NCBI GenBank assembly: GCA_943735955.1
Contig: OX030955.1
Location: forward strand, 248,001-312,000
DNA from: Piscicola geometra
Taxonomy: Eukaryota > Annelida > Clitellata > Hirudinida > Piscicolidae
Direction: 5' to 3'
Length of the DNA: 64,000 bases
The position numbers were made by a program, and so were the translations under genes. The notes below the pieces were generated by a model. The model was not told where the DNA came from. It did not search any database and saw nothing but the letters and a program-made list of their open reading frames with translations. Of the stretch, positions 14,895 to 27,900 are shown one piece after another (within the stretch, counting starts at the first letter, position 1; the number at the start of each line of letters is the position of its first letter).

Positions 14895-16393
14895 GATGAA
14901 GACGATGAAGACGGTGAAGACGAACGATGAAGACGGTGAAGACGGTGAAGACGATGAAGACGATGAAGACGGTGAAGACGGTGGAGACGAGGAAGACGAT
15001 GAAGACGGTGAAGACGAACGATGAAGACGGTGAAGACGATGAAGACGGTGAAGACGATGAAGACGGTGAAGACGATGAAGACGGTGAAGACGATGAAGAC
15101 GGTGAAGACGATGAAGACGGTGAAGACGATGAAGACGATGAAGACGAACGATAAAGACGATGAAGACGGTGAAGACGATGAAGACGGTGTAGACGATGAA
15201 GAAGATGTAGACGGTGAAGACGATGAAGACGGTGAAAACGGTGAAGACGGTGAAGACGGTGAAGACGGTGAAGACGGTGAAGACGATGAAGACGGTAAAG
15301 ACGGTGAAGACGATGAAGACGATGAAGACGGTGAAGACGGTGAAGACGAACGATGAAGACGATGAAGACGATGAAGACGATGAAGACGGTGAAGACGGTG
15401 AAGACGGTAAAGACGGTGAAGACGGTGAAGACGGTGAAGACGGTGAAGACGATGAAGACGATGAAGACGGTGAAGACGATGAAGATGGTGAAGACGATGA
15501 AGACGGTGAAGACGGTGAAGACGGTGAAGACGATGAAGACGATGAAGACGGTGAAGACGGTGAAGACGGTGAAGACGGTGAAGACGGTGAAGACGGTGAA
15601 GACGATGAAGACGGTGAAGACGATGAAGACGATGAAGACGAACGATGAAGACGATGAAGACGGTGAAGACGATGAAGACGGTGAAGACGGTGAAGACGAA
15701 CGATGAAGACGATGAAGAAGATGAAGACGATGAAGAGGGTGAAGACGATGAAGACGGTGAAGACGATGAAGACGGTGAAGACGATGAAGACGATAAAGAC
15801 GATGAAGACGGTGAAGACGATGAAGACGATGAAGACGGTGAAGACGATGAAGACGATGAAGACGATGAAGACGATGAAGACGGTGAAGACGATGAAGAAG
15901 ATGAAGACGATGAAGACGATGGAGACGGTGAAGACGGTGAAGACGGTGAAGACGAACGATGAAGACGGTGAAGACGATGAAGACGATGAAGACGGTGAAG
16001 ACGGTGGAGACGATGAAGACGATGAAGACGGTGAAGACGAACGATGAAGACGGTGAAGACGATGAAGACGGTGAAGACGATGAAGACGGTGAAGACGATG
16101 AAGACGGTGAAGACGGTGAAGACGATGAAGACGGTGAAGACGATGAAGACGGTGAAGACGATGAAGACGATGAAGACGAACGATGAAGACGATGAAGACG
16201 GTGAAGACGATGAAGACGGTGTAGACGATGAAGAAGATGTAGACGGTGAAGACGGTGAAGACGATGAAGACGGTGAAAACGGTGAAGACGGTGAAGACGG
16301 TTAAGACGGTGAAGACGGTGAAGACGATGAAGACGGTAAAGACGGTGAAGACGATGAAGACGATGAAGACGGTGAAGACGGTGAAGACGAACG

Positions 16394-17095
16394 ATGAAGA
16401 CGATGAAGACGAGGAAGACGATGAAGACGGTGAAGACGGTGAAGACGGTAAAGACGGTGAAGACGGTGAAGACGATGAAGACGATGAAGACGGTGAAGAC
16501 GATGAAGATGGTGAAGACGATGAAGACGGTGAAGACGGTGAAGACGGTGAAGACGATGAAGACGATGAAGACGGTGAAGACGGTGAAGACGGTGAAGACG
16601 GTGAAGACGGTGAAGACGGTGAAGACGATGAAGACGGTGAAGACGATGAAGACGGTGAAGACGAACGATGAAGACGATGAAGACGGTGAAGACGATGAAG
16701 ACGGTGAAGACGGTGAAGACGAAATATGAAGACGATGAAGAAGATGAAGACGAACGATGAAGACGATGAAGACGATGAAGACGATGAAGACGGTGAAGAC
16801 GGTGAAGACGGTAAAGACGGTGAAGACGGTGAAGACGATGAAGACGATGAAGACGGTGAAGACGATGAAGATGGTGAAGACGATGAAGACGGTGAAGACG
16901 GTGAAGACGGTGAAGACGATGAAGACGATGAAGACGGTGAAGACGGTGAAGACGGTGAAGACGGTGAAGACGGTGAAGACGGTGAAGACGATGAAGACGG
17001 TGAAGACGATGAAGACGGTGAAGACGAACGATGAAGACGATGAAGACGGTGAAGACGATGAAGACGGTGAAGACGGTGAAGACGAAATATGAAGA
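16394..17095 (+). repeat. 363-bp local duplication ending in a GAAATATGAAG variant box
   Basis: Blocks 16394-16729 and 16757-17092 correspond at an offset of 363 bp. Both end in the variant box GACGAAATATGAAG (16719 and 17082), which replaces the usual GACGAACGATGAAG. Sharing this rare box supports recent common origin. Confidence 0.8.
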
Positions 17096-19460
17096 CGATG
17101 AAGAAGATGAAGACGATGAAGACGGTGAAGACGATGAAGACGGTGAAGACGATGAAGACGGTGAAGACGATGAAGACGATAAAGACGATGAAGACGGTGA
17201 AGACGATGAAGACGATGAAGACGGTGAAGACGATGAAGACGATGAAGACGATGAAGACGATGAAGACGGTGAAGACGATGAAGAAGATGAAGACGATGAA
17301 GACGATGGAGACGGTGAAGACGGTGAAGACGGTGAAGACGGTGAAGACGGTGAAGACGGTGAAGACGATGAAGACGATGAAGACGGTGAAGACGGTGAAG
17401 ACGATGAAGACGATGAAGACGGTGAAGACGGTGAAGACGATGAAGACGGTAAAGACGGTGAAGACGATGAAGACGATGAAGACGGTGAAGACGGTGAAGA
17501 CGAACGATGAAGACGATGAAGACGGTGAAGACGGTGAAGACGGTGAAGACGGTGAAGACGGTGAAGACAGTGAAGACGGTGAAGACGATGAAGACGATGA
17601 AGACGATGAAGACGGTGAAGACGATGAAGACGGTGAAGACGAACGATGAAGACGATGAAGAAGATGAAGACGATGAAGACGGTGAAGACGATGAAGACGG
17701 TGAAGACGATGAAGACGGTGAAGACGATGAAGACGATGAAGACGATGAAGACGGTGAAGACGGTGAAGACGGTGAAGACGGTGAAGACGGTGAAGACGGT
17801 GAAGACGATGAAGACGATGAAGACGGTGAAGACGATGAAGACGATGTAGACGATGAAGACGGTGAAGACAATGAAGACGATGAAGACGGTAAAGACGGTG
17901 AAGACGATGAAGACGATGAAGACAGTGAAGACGGTGAAGACGAACGATGAAGACGATGAAGAAGATGAAGACGATGAAGACGGTGAAGACGATGAAGACG
18001 GTGAAGACGATGAAGACGGTGAAGACGATGAAGACGATAAAGACGATGAAGACGGTGAAGACGATGAAGACGATGAAGACGGTGAAGACGATGAAGACGA
18101 TGAAGACGATGAAGACGATGAAGACGGTGAAGACGATGAAGAAGATGAAGACGATGAAGACGATGAAGACGGTGAAGACGGTGAAGACGGTGAAGACGGT
18201 GAAGACGGTGAAGACGGTGAAGACGATGAAGACGATGAAGACGGTGTAGACGATGAAGACGATGTAGACGATGAAGACGGTGAAGACGGTGAAGACGATG
18301 AAGACGGTAAAGACGGTGAAGACGATGAAGACGATGAAGACGGTGAAGACGGTGAAGACGAACGATGAAGACGATGAAGACGGTGAAGACGGTGAAGACG
18401 GTGAAGACGGTGAAGACGGTGAAGACGATGAAGACGATGAAGACGATGAAGACGGTGAAGACGATGAAGACGGTGAAGACGAACGATGAAGACGATGAAG
18501 AAGATGAAGACGATGAAGACGGTGAAGACGATGAAGACGGTGAAGACGATGAAGACGGTGAAGACGATGAAGACGATGAAGACGATGAAGACGGTGAAGA
18601 CGGTGAAGACGGTGAAGACGGTGAAGACGGTGAAGACGGTGAAGACGATGAAGACGATGAAGACGGTGAAGACGATGAAGACGATGTAGACGATGAAGAC
18701 GGTGAAGACAATGAAGACGATGAAGACGGTAAAGACGGTGAAGACGATGAAGACGATGAAGACAGTGAAGACGGTGAAGACGAACGGTGAAGACGATGAA
18801 GAAGATGAAGACGATGAAGACGGTGAAGACGATGAAGACGGTGAAGACGATGAAGACGGTGAAGACGATGAAGACGATAAAGACGATGAAGACGGTGAAG
18901 ACGATGAAGACGATGAAGACGGTGAAGACGATGAAGACGATGAAGACGATGAAGACGATGAAGACGGTGAAGACGATGAAGAAGATGAAGACGATGAAGA
19001 CGATGAAGACGGTGAAGACGGTGAAGACGGTGAAGACGGTGAAGACGGTGAAGACGATGAAGACGATGAAGACGGTGTAGACGATGAAGACGATGTAGAC
19101 GATGAAGACGGTGAAGACGGTGAAGACGATGAAGACGGTGAAGACGGTGAAGACGAACGATGAAGACGATGAAGACGGTGAAGACGGTGAAGACGGTGAA
19201 GACGGTGAAGACGGTGAAGACGGTGAAGACGGTGAAGACAGTGAAGACGATGAAGACGATGAAGACGGTGAAGACGGTGAAGACGATGAAGACGATGAAG
19301 ACGATGAAGACGGTGAAGACGATGAAGACGATGAAGACGGTGAAGACGGTGAAGACGGTGAAGACGATGAAGACGATGAAGACGGTGAAGACGGTGAAGA
19401 CGATGAAGACGATGAAGACGATGAAGACGGTGAAGACGATGAAGACGGTGAAGACGAACG

Positions 19461-22400
19461 ATGAAGACGATGAAGAAGATGAAGACGATGAAGACGGTGA
19501 AGACGATGAAGACGGTGAAGACGATGAAGACGGTGAAGACGATGAAGACGATGAAGACGATGAAGACGGTGAAGACGGTGAAGACGGTGAAGACGGTGAA
19601 GACGGTGAAGACGATGAAGACGATGAAGACGGTGAAGACGATGAAGACGATGTAGACGATGAAGACGGTGAAGACGGTGAAGACGATGAAGACGGTAAAG
19701 ACGGTGAAGACGATGAAGACGATGAAGACGGTGAAGACGGTGAAGACGAACGATGAAGACGATGAAGACGGTGAAGACGGTGAAGACGGTGAAGACGGTG
19801 AAGACAGTGAAGACGATGAAGACGATGAAGACGGTGAAGACGGTGAAGACGATGAAGACGATGAAGACGATAAAGACGGTGAAGACGGTGAAGACGGTGA
19901 AGACGATGAAAACGATGAAGACGGTGAAGACGGTGAAGACGGTGAAGACGGTGAAGACGGTGAAGACAGTGAAGACGATGAAGACGATGAAGACGGTGAA
20001 GACGGTGAAGACGATGAAGACGATGAAGACGATGAAGACGGTGAAGACGATAAAGACGATGAAGACGGTGAAGACGGTGAAGACGGTGAAGACGATGAAG
20101 ACGATGAAGACGGTGAAGACGGTGAAGACGATGAAGACGATGAAGACGATGAAGACGGTGAAGACGATGAAGACGGTGAAGACGAACGATGAAGACGATG
20201 AAGAAGATGAAGACGATGAAGACGGTGAAGACGATGAAGACGGTGAAGACGATGAAGACGGTGAAGACGATGAAGACGATGAAGACGATGAAGACGGTGA
20301 AGACGGTGAAGACGGTGAAGACGGTGAAGACGGTGAAGACGGTGAAGACGGTGAAGACGATGAAGACGATGAAGACGGTGAAGACGATGAAGACGATGTA
20401 GACGATGAAGACGGTGAAGACGGTGAAGACGATGAAGACGGTAAAGACGGTGAAGACGATGAAGACGATGAAGACGGTGAAGACGGTGAAGACGAACGAT
20501 GAAGACGATGAAGAAGATGAAGACGATGAAGACGGTGAAGACGATGAAGACGGTGAAGACGATGAAGACGGTGAAGGCGATGAAGACGATAAAGACGATG
20601 AAGACGGTGAAGACGATGAAGACGATGAAGACGGTGAAGACGATGAAGACGATGAAGACGATGAAGACGATGAAGACGGTGAAGACGATGAAGAAGATGA
20701 AGACGATGAAGACGGTGAAGACGGTGAAGACGATGAAGACGGTGAAGACGAACGATGAAGACGATGAAGAAGATGAAGACGATGAAGACGGTGAAGACGA
20801 TGAAGACGGTGAAGACGGTGAAGACGGTGAAGACGGTGAAGACGATGAAGACGATGAAGACGGTGTAGACGATGAAGACGATGTAGACGATGAAGACGGT
20901 GAAGACGGTGAAGACGATGAAGACGGTAAAGACGGTGAAGACGATGAAGACGATGAAGACGGTGAAGACGGTGAAGACGAACGATGAAGACGATGAAGAC
21001 GGTGAAGACGGTGAAGACGGTGAAGACGGTGAAGACGGTGAAGACGGTGAAGACGGTGAAGACGGTGAAGACAGTGAAGACGATGAAGACGATGAAGACG
21101 GTGAAGACGGTGAAGACGATGAAGACGATGAAGACGATGAAGACGGTGAAGACGATGAAGACGATGAAGACGGAGAAGACGGTGAAGACGGTGAAGACGA
21201 TGAAGACGATGAAGACGGTGAAGACGGTGAAGACGATGAAGACGATGAAGACGATGAAGACGGTGAAGACGATGAAGACGGTGAAGACGAACGATGAAGA
21301 CGATGAAGAAGATGAAGACGATGAAGACGGTGAAGACGATGAAGACGGTGAAGACGATGAAGACGGTGAAGACGATGAAGACGATGAAGACGATGAAGAA
21401 GGTGAAGACGGTGAAGACGGTGAAGACGGTGAAGACGGTGAAGACGATGAAGACGATGAAGACGGTGAAGACGATGAAGACGATGTAGACGATGAAGACG
21501 GTGAAGATGGTGAAGACGATGAAGACGGTAAAGACGGTGAAGACGATGAAGACGATGAAGACGGTGAAGACGGTGAAGACGAACGATGAAGACGATGAAG
21601 ACGGTGAAGACGGTGAAGACGGTGAAGACAGTGAAGACGATGAAGACGATGAAGACGGTGAAGACGGTGAAGACGATGAAGACGATGAAGACGGTGAAGA
21701 CGATGAAGACGATGAAGACGATGAAGACGATGAAGACGGTGAAGACGATGAAGAAGATGAAGACGATGAAGACGATGAAGACGGTGAAGACGGTGAAGAC
21801 GGTGAAGACGGTGAAGACGGTGAAGACGGTGAAGACGGTGAAGACGATGAAGACGATGAAGACGGTGTAGACGATGAAGACGATGTAGACGATGAAGACG
21901 GTGAAGACGGTGAAGACGATGAAGACGGTAAAGACGGTGAAGACGATGAAGACGATGAAGACGGTGAAGACGGTGAAGACGAACGATGAAGACGATGAAG
22001 ACGGTGAAGACGGTGAAGACGGTGAAGACGGTGAAGACGGTGAAGACGGTGAAGACGGTGAAGACGGTGAAGACAGTGAAGACGATGAAGACGATGAAGA
22101 CGGTGAAGACGGTGAAGACGATGAAGACGATGAAGACGATGAAGACGGTGAAGACGATGAAGACGATGAAGACGGTGAAGACGGTGAAGACGGTGAAGAC
22201 GATGAAGACGATGAAGACGGTGAAGACGGTGAAGACGATGAAGACGATGAAGACGATGAAGACGGTGAAGACGATGAAGACGGTGAAGACGATGAAGACG
22301 GTGAAGACGAACGATGAAGACGATGAAGAAGATGAAGACGATGAAGACGGTGAAGACGATGAAGACGGTGAAGACGATGAAGACGGTGAAGACGATGAAG

Positions 22401-23355
22401 ACGATGAAGACGATGAAGACGGTGAAGACGGTGAAGACGGTGAAGACGGTGAAGACGGTGAAGACGATGAAGACGATGAAGACGGTGAAGACGATGAAGA
22501 CGATGTAGACGATGAAGACGGTGAAGACGGTGAAGACGATGAAGACGGTAAAGACGGTGAAGACGATGAAGACGATGAAGACGGTGAAGACGGTGAAGAC
22601 GAACGATGAAGACGATGAAGACGGTGAAGACGGTGAAGACGGTGAAGACGGTGAAGACAGTGAAGACGATGAAGACGATGAAGACGGTGAAGACGGTGAA
22701 GACGATGAAGACGATGAAGACGATAAAGACGGTGAAGACGGTGAAGACGGTGAAGACGATGAAGACGATGAAGACGGTGAAGACGGTGAAGACGGTGAAG
22801 ACGGTGAAGACGGTGAAGACAGTGAAGACGATGAAGACGATGAAGACGGTGAAGACGGTGAAGACGATGAAGACGATGAAGACGATGAAGACGGTGAAGA
22901 CGATGAAGACGATGAAGACGGTGAAGACGGTGAAGACGGTGAAGACGATGAAGACGATGAAGACGGTGAAGACGGTGAAGACGATGAAGACGATGAAGAC
23001 GATGAAGACGGTGAAGACGATGAAGACGGTGAAGACGAACGATGAAGACGATGAAGAAGATGAAGACGATGAAGACGGTGAAGACGATGAAGACGGTGAA
23101 GACGATGAAGACGGTGAAGACGATGAAGACGATGAAGACGATGAAGACGGTGAAGACGGTGAAGACGGTGAAGACGGTGAAGACGGTGAAGACGGTGAAG
23201 ACGGTGAAGACGATGAAGACGATGAAGACGGTGAAGACGATGAAGACGATGTAGACGATGAAGACGGTGAAGACGGTGAAGACGATGAAGACGGTAAAGA
23301 CGGTGAAGACGATGAAGACGATGAAGACGGTGAAGACGGTGAAGACGAACGATGA
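19461..23355 (+). repeat. Higher-order duplication, offset 2853 bp
   Basis: Box positions from 19461 to 20502 recur at 22314 to 23355 with a constant spacing of 2853 bp across at least six consecutive blocks. Single-base differences are few. The intervening 1.8 kb is built from similar blocks in a different order. Confidence 0.8.
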
Positions 23356-25611
23356 AGACGATGAAGAAGATGAAGACGATGAAGACGGTGAAGACGATGA
23401 AGACGGTGAAGACGATGAAGACGGTGAAGACGATGAAGACGATAAAGACGATGAAGACGGTGAAGACGATGAAGACGATGAAGACGGTGAAGACGATGAA
23501 GACGATGAAGACGATGAAGACGATGAAGACGGTGAAGACGATGAAGAAGATGAAGACGATGAAGACGGTGAAGACGGTGAAGACGATGAAGACGGTGAAG
23601 ACGAACGATGAAGACGATGAAGAAGATGAAGACGATGAAGACGGTGAAGACGATGAAGACGGTGAAGACGATGAAGAAGATGAAGACGATGAAGACGGTG
23701 AAGACGGTGAAGACGATGAAGACGGTGAAGACGAACGATGAAGACGATGAAGAAGATGAAGACGATGAAGACGGTGAAGACGATGAAGACGGTGAAGACG
23801 ATGAAGACGGTGAAGACGATGCAGACGATGAAGACGTTGAAGACGGTGAAGACGGTGAAGACGGTGAAGACGGTGAAGACGGTGAAGACGATGAAGACGA
23901 TGAAGACGGTGAAGACGATGAAGACGATGTAGACGATGAAGACGGTGAAGACGGTGAAGACGATGAAGACGATGAAGACGGTGAAGACGGTGAAGACGGT
24001 GAAGACGATGAAGACGATGAAGACGGTGAAGACGATGAAGACGGTGAAGACGATGAAGACGGTGAAGACAGTGAAGACGATGAAGACGATGAAGACGGTG
24101 AAGACGGTGAAGACGATGAAGACGATGAAGACGATGAAGACGGTGAAGACGATGAAGACGATGAAGACGGTGAAGACGGTGAAGACGGTGAAGACGATGA
24201 AGACGATGAAGACGGTGAAGACGGTGAAGAGGGTGAAGACGGTGAAGACGGTGAAGACAGTGAAGACGATGAAGACGATGAAGACGGTGAAGACGGTGAA
24301 GACGATGAAGACGATGAAGACGATGAAGACGGTGAAGACGATGAAGACGATGAAGACGGTGAAGACGGTGAAGACGGTGAAGACGATGAAGACGATGAAG
24401 ACGGTGAAGACGGTGAAGACGATGAAGACGATGAAGACGATGAAGACGGTGAAGACGATGAAGACGGTGAAGACGAACGATGAAGACGATGAAGAAGATG
24501 AAGACGATGAAGACGGTGAAGACGATGAAGACGGTGAAGACGATGAAGACGGTGAAGACGATGAAGACGATAAAGACGATGAAGACGGTGAAGACGATGA
24601 AGACGATGAAGACGGTGAAGACGATGAAGACGATGAAGACGATGAAGACGATGAAGACGGTGAAGACGATGAAGAAGATGAAGACGATGAAGACGGTGAA
24701 GACGGTGAAGACGATGAAGACGGTGAAGACGAACGATGAAGACGATGAAGAAGATGAAGACGATGAAGACGGTGAAGACGATGAAGACGGTGAAGACGAT
24801 GAAGAAGATGAAGACGATGAAGACGGTGAAGACGGTGAAGACGATGAAGACGGTGAAGACGAACGATGAAGACGATGAAGAAGATGAAGACGATGAAGAC
24901 GGTGAAGACGATGAAGACGGTGAAGACGATGAAGACGGTGAAGACGATGCAGACGATGAAGACGTTGAAGACGGTGAAGACGGTGAAGACGGTGAAGACG
25001 GTGAAGACGGTGAAGACGATGAAGACGATGAAGACGGTGAAGACGATGAAGACGATGTAGACGATGAAGACGGTGAAGACGGTGAAGACGATGAAGACGA
25101 TGAAGACGGTGAAGACGGTGAAGACGGTGAAGACGATGAAGACGATGAAGACGGTGAAGACGATGAAGACGGTGAAGACGATGAAGACGGTGAAGACAGT
25201 GAAGACGATGAAGACGATGAAGACGGTGAAGACGGTGAAGACGATGAAGACGATGAAGACGATGAAGACGGTGAAGACGATGAAGACGATGAAGACGGTG
25301 AAGACGGTGAAGACGGTGAAGACGATGAAGACGATGAAGACGGTGAAGACGGTGAAGAGGGTGAAGACGGTGAAGACGGTGAAGACAGTGAAGACGATGA
25401 AGACGATGAAGACGGTGAAGACGGTGAAGACGATGAAGACGATGAAGACGATGAAGACGGTGAAGACGATGAAGACGATGAAGACGGTGAAGACGGTGAA
25501 GACGGTGAAGACGATGAAGACGATGAAGACGGTGAAGACGGTGAAGACGATGAAGACGATGAAGACGATGAAGACGGTGAAGACGATGAAGACGGTGAAG
25601 ACGAACGATGA
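23352..25611 (+). repeat. Near-identical 1128-bp tandem duplication
   Basis: 23352-24479 and 24480-25607 match at an offset of 1128 bp. Shared private marks are GATGCAGAC (23819 and 24947), GACGTTGAAG (23832 and 24960) and GAAGAGGGTG (24227 and 25355). The period equals 124 nine-mers plus three 4-bp phase shifts, and three boxes fall in one period. Confidence 0.88.
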
Positions 25612-27179
25612 AGACGATGAAGAAGATGAAGACGATGAAGACGGTGAAGACGATGAAGACGGTGAAGACGATGAAGACGGTGAAGACGATGAAGACGATG
25701 AAGACGATGAAGACGGTGAAGACGGTGAAGACGGTGAAGACGGTGAAGACGGTGAAGACGGTGAAGACGGTGAAGACGATGAAGACGATGAAGACGGTGA
25801 AGACGATGAAGACGATGTAGACGATGAAGACGGTGAAGACGGTGAAGACGATGAAGACGGTAAAGACGGTGAAGACGATGAAGACGATGAAGACGGTGAA
25901 GACGGTGAAGACGAACGATGAAGACGATGAAGAAGATGAAGACGATGAAGACGGTGAAGACGATGAAGACGGTGAAGACGATGAAGACGGTGAAGACGAT
26001 GAAGACGATAAAGACGATGAAGACGGTGAAGACGATGAAGACGATGAAGACGGTGAAGACGATGAAGACGATGAAGACGATGAAGACGATGAAGACGGTG
26101 AAGACGATGAAGAAGATGAAGACGATGAACGCGATGAAGACGGTGAAGACGGTGAAGACGGTGAAGACGGTGAAGACGGTGAAGACGATGAAGACGATGA
26201 AGACGGGGTAGACGATGAAGACGATGTAGACGATGAAGACGGTGAAGACGGTGAAGACGATGAAGACGGTAAAGACGGTGAAGACGATGAAGACGATGAA
26301 GACGGTGAAAACGGTGAAGACGAACGATGAAGACGATGAAGACGGTGAAGACGGTGAAGACGGTGAAGACGGTGAAGACGGTGAAGACGGTGAAGACGGT
26401 GAAGACAGTGAAGACGATGAAGACGATGAAGACGGTGAAGACGGTGAAGACGATGAAGACGATGAAGACGATGAAGACGGTGAAGACGATGAAGACGATG
26501 AAGACGGTGAAGACGGTGAAGACGGTGAAGACGATGAAGACGATGAAGACGGTGAAGACGGTGAAGACGATGAAGACGATGAAGACGATGAAGACGGTGA
26601 AGACGATGAAGACGGTGAAGACGAACGATGAAGACGATGAAGAAGATGAAGACGGTGAAGACGGTGAAGACGATGAAGACGGTAAAGACGGTGAAGACGA
26701 TGAAGACGATGAAGACGGTGAAGACGGTGAAGACGAACGATGAAGACGATGAAGACGGTGAAGACGGTGAAGACGGTGAAGACAGTGAAGACGATGAAGA
26801 CGATGAAGACGGTGAAGACGGTGAAGACGATGAAGACGATGAAGACGATGAAGACGGTGAAGACGATGAAGACGATGAAGACGGTGAAGACGGTGAAGAC
26901 GTTGAAGACGATGAAGACAATGAAGACGGTGAAGACGGTGAAGACGATGAAGACGATGAAGACGATGAAGACGGTGAAGACGATGAAGACGGTGAAGACA
27001 AACGATGAAGACGATGAAGAAGATGAAGACGATGAAGACGGTGAAGACGATGAAGACGGTGAAGACGATGAAGACGGTGAAGACGATGAAGACGATGAAG
27101 ACGATGAAGACGGTGAAGACGATGAAGACGATGAAGACGGTGAAGACGGTGAAGACGGTGAAGACGGTGAAGACGGTGA

Positions 27180-27900
27180 AGACGATGAAGACGATGAAGA
27201 CGATGAAGACGATGAAGATGGTGAAGACGATGAAGACGATGAAGACGATGAAGACGGTGAAGACGGTGAAGACGATGAAGACGGTGAAGACTATGAAGAC
27301 GATGAAGACGATGAAGACGGTGAAGACGATGAAGAAGATGAAGACGATGAAGACGATGAAGACGGTGAAGACGGTGAAGACGGTGAAGACGGTGAAGACG
27401 GTGAAGACGGTGAAGACGATGAAGACGATGAAGACGGTGTAGACGATGAAGACGATGTAGACGATGAAGACGGTGAAGACGGTGAAGACGATGAAGACGG
27501 TGAAGACGGTGAAGACGGTGAAGACGGTGAAGACGGTGAAGACGATGAAGACGATGAAGACGATGAAGACGATGAAGATGGTGAAGACGATGAAGACGAT
27601 GAAGACGATGAAGACGGTGAAGACGGTGAAGACGATGAAGACGGTGAAGACTATGAAGACGATGAAGACGATGAAGACGGTGAAGACGATGAAGAAGATG
27701 AAGACGATGAAGACGATGAAGACGGTGAAGACGGTGAAGACGGTGAAGACGGTGAAGACGGTGAAGACGGTGAAGACGGTGAAGACGATGAAGACGATGA
27801 AGACGGTGTAGACGATGAAGACGATGTAGACGATGAAGACGGTGAAGACGGTGAAGACGATGAAGACGGTAAAGACGGTGAAGACGATGAAGACGATGAA
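27180..27900 (+). repeat. 360-bp tandem duplication
   Basis: About 27180-27539 and 27540-27900 match at 360 bp. Each carries GATGAAGATGGTG followed by GAAGACTATGAAG and a GTAGAC pair. 360 is an exact multiple of nine, and no phase-shifting box lies inside. Confidence 0.82.
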
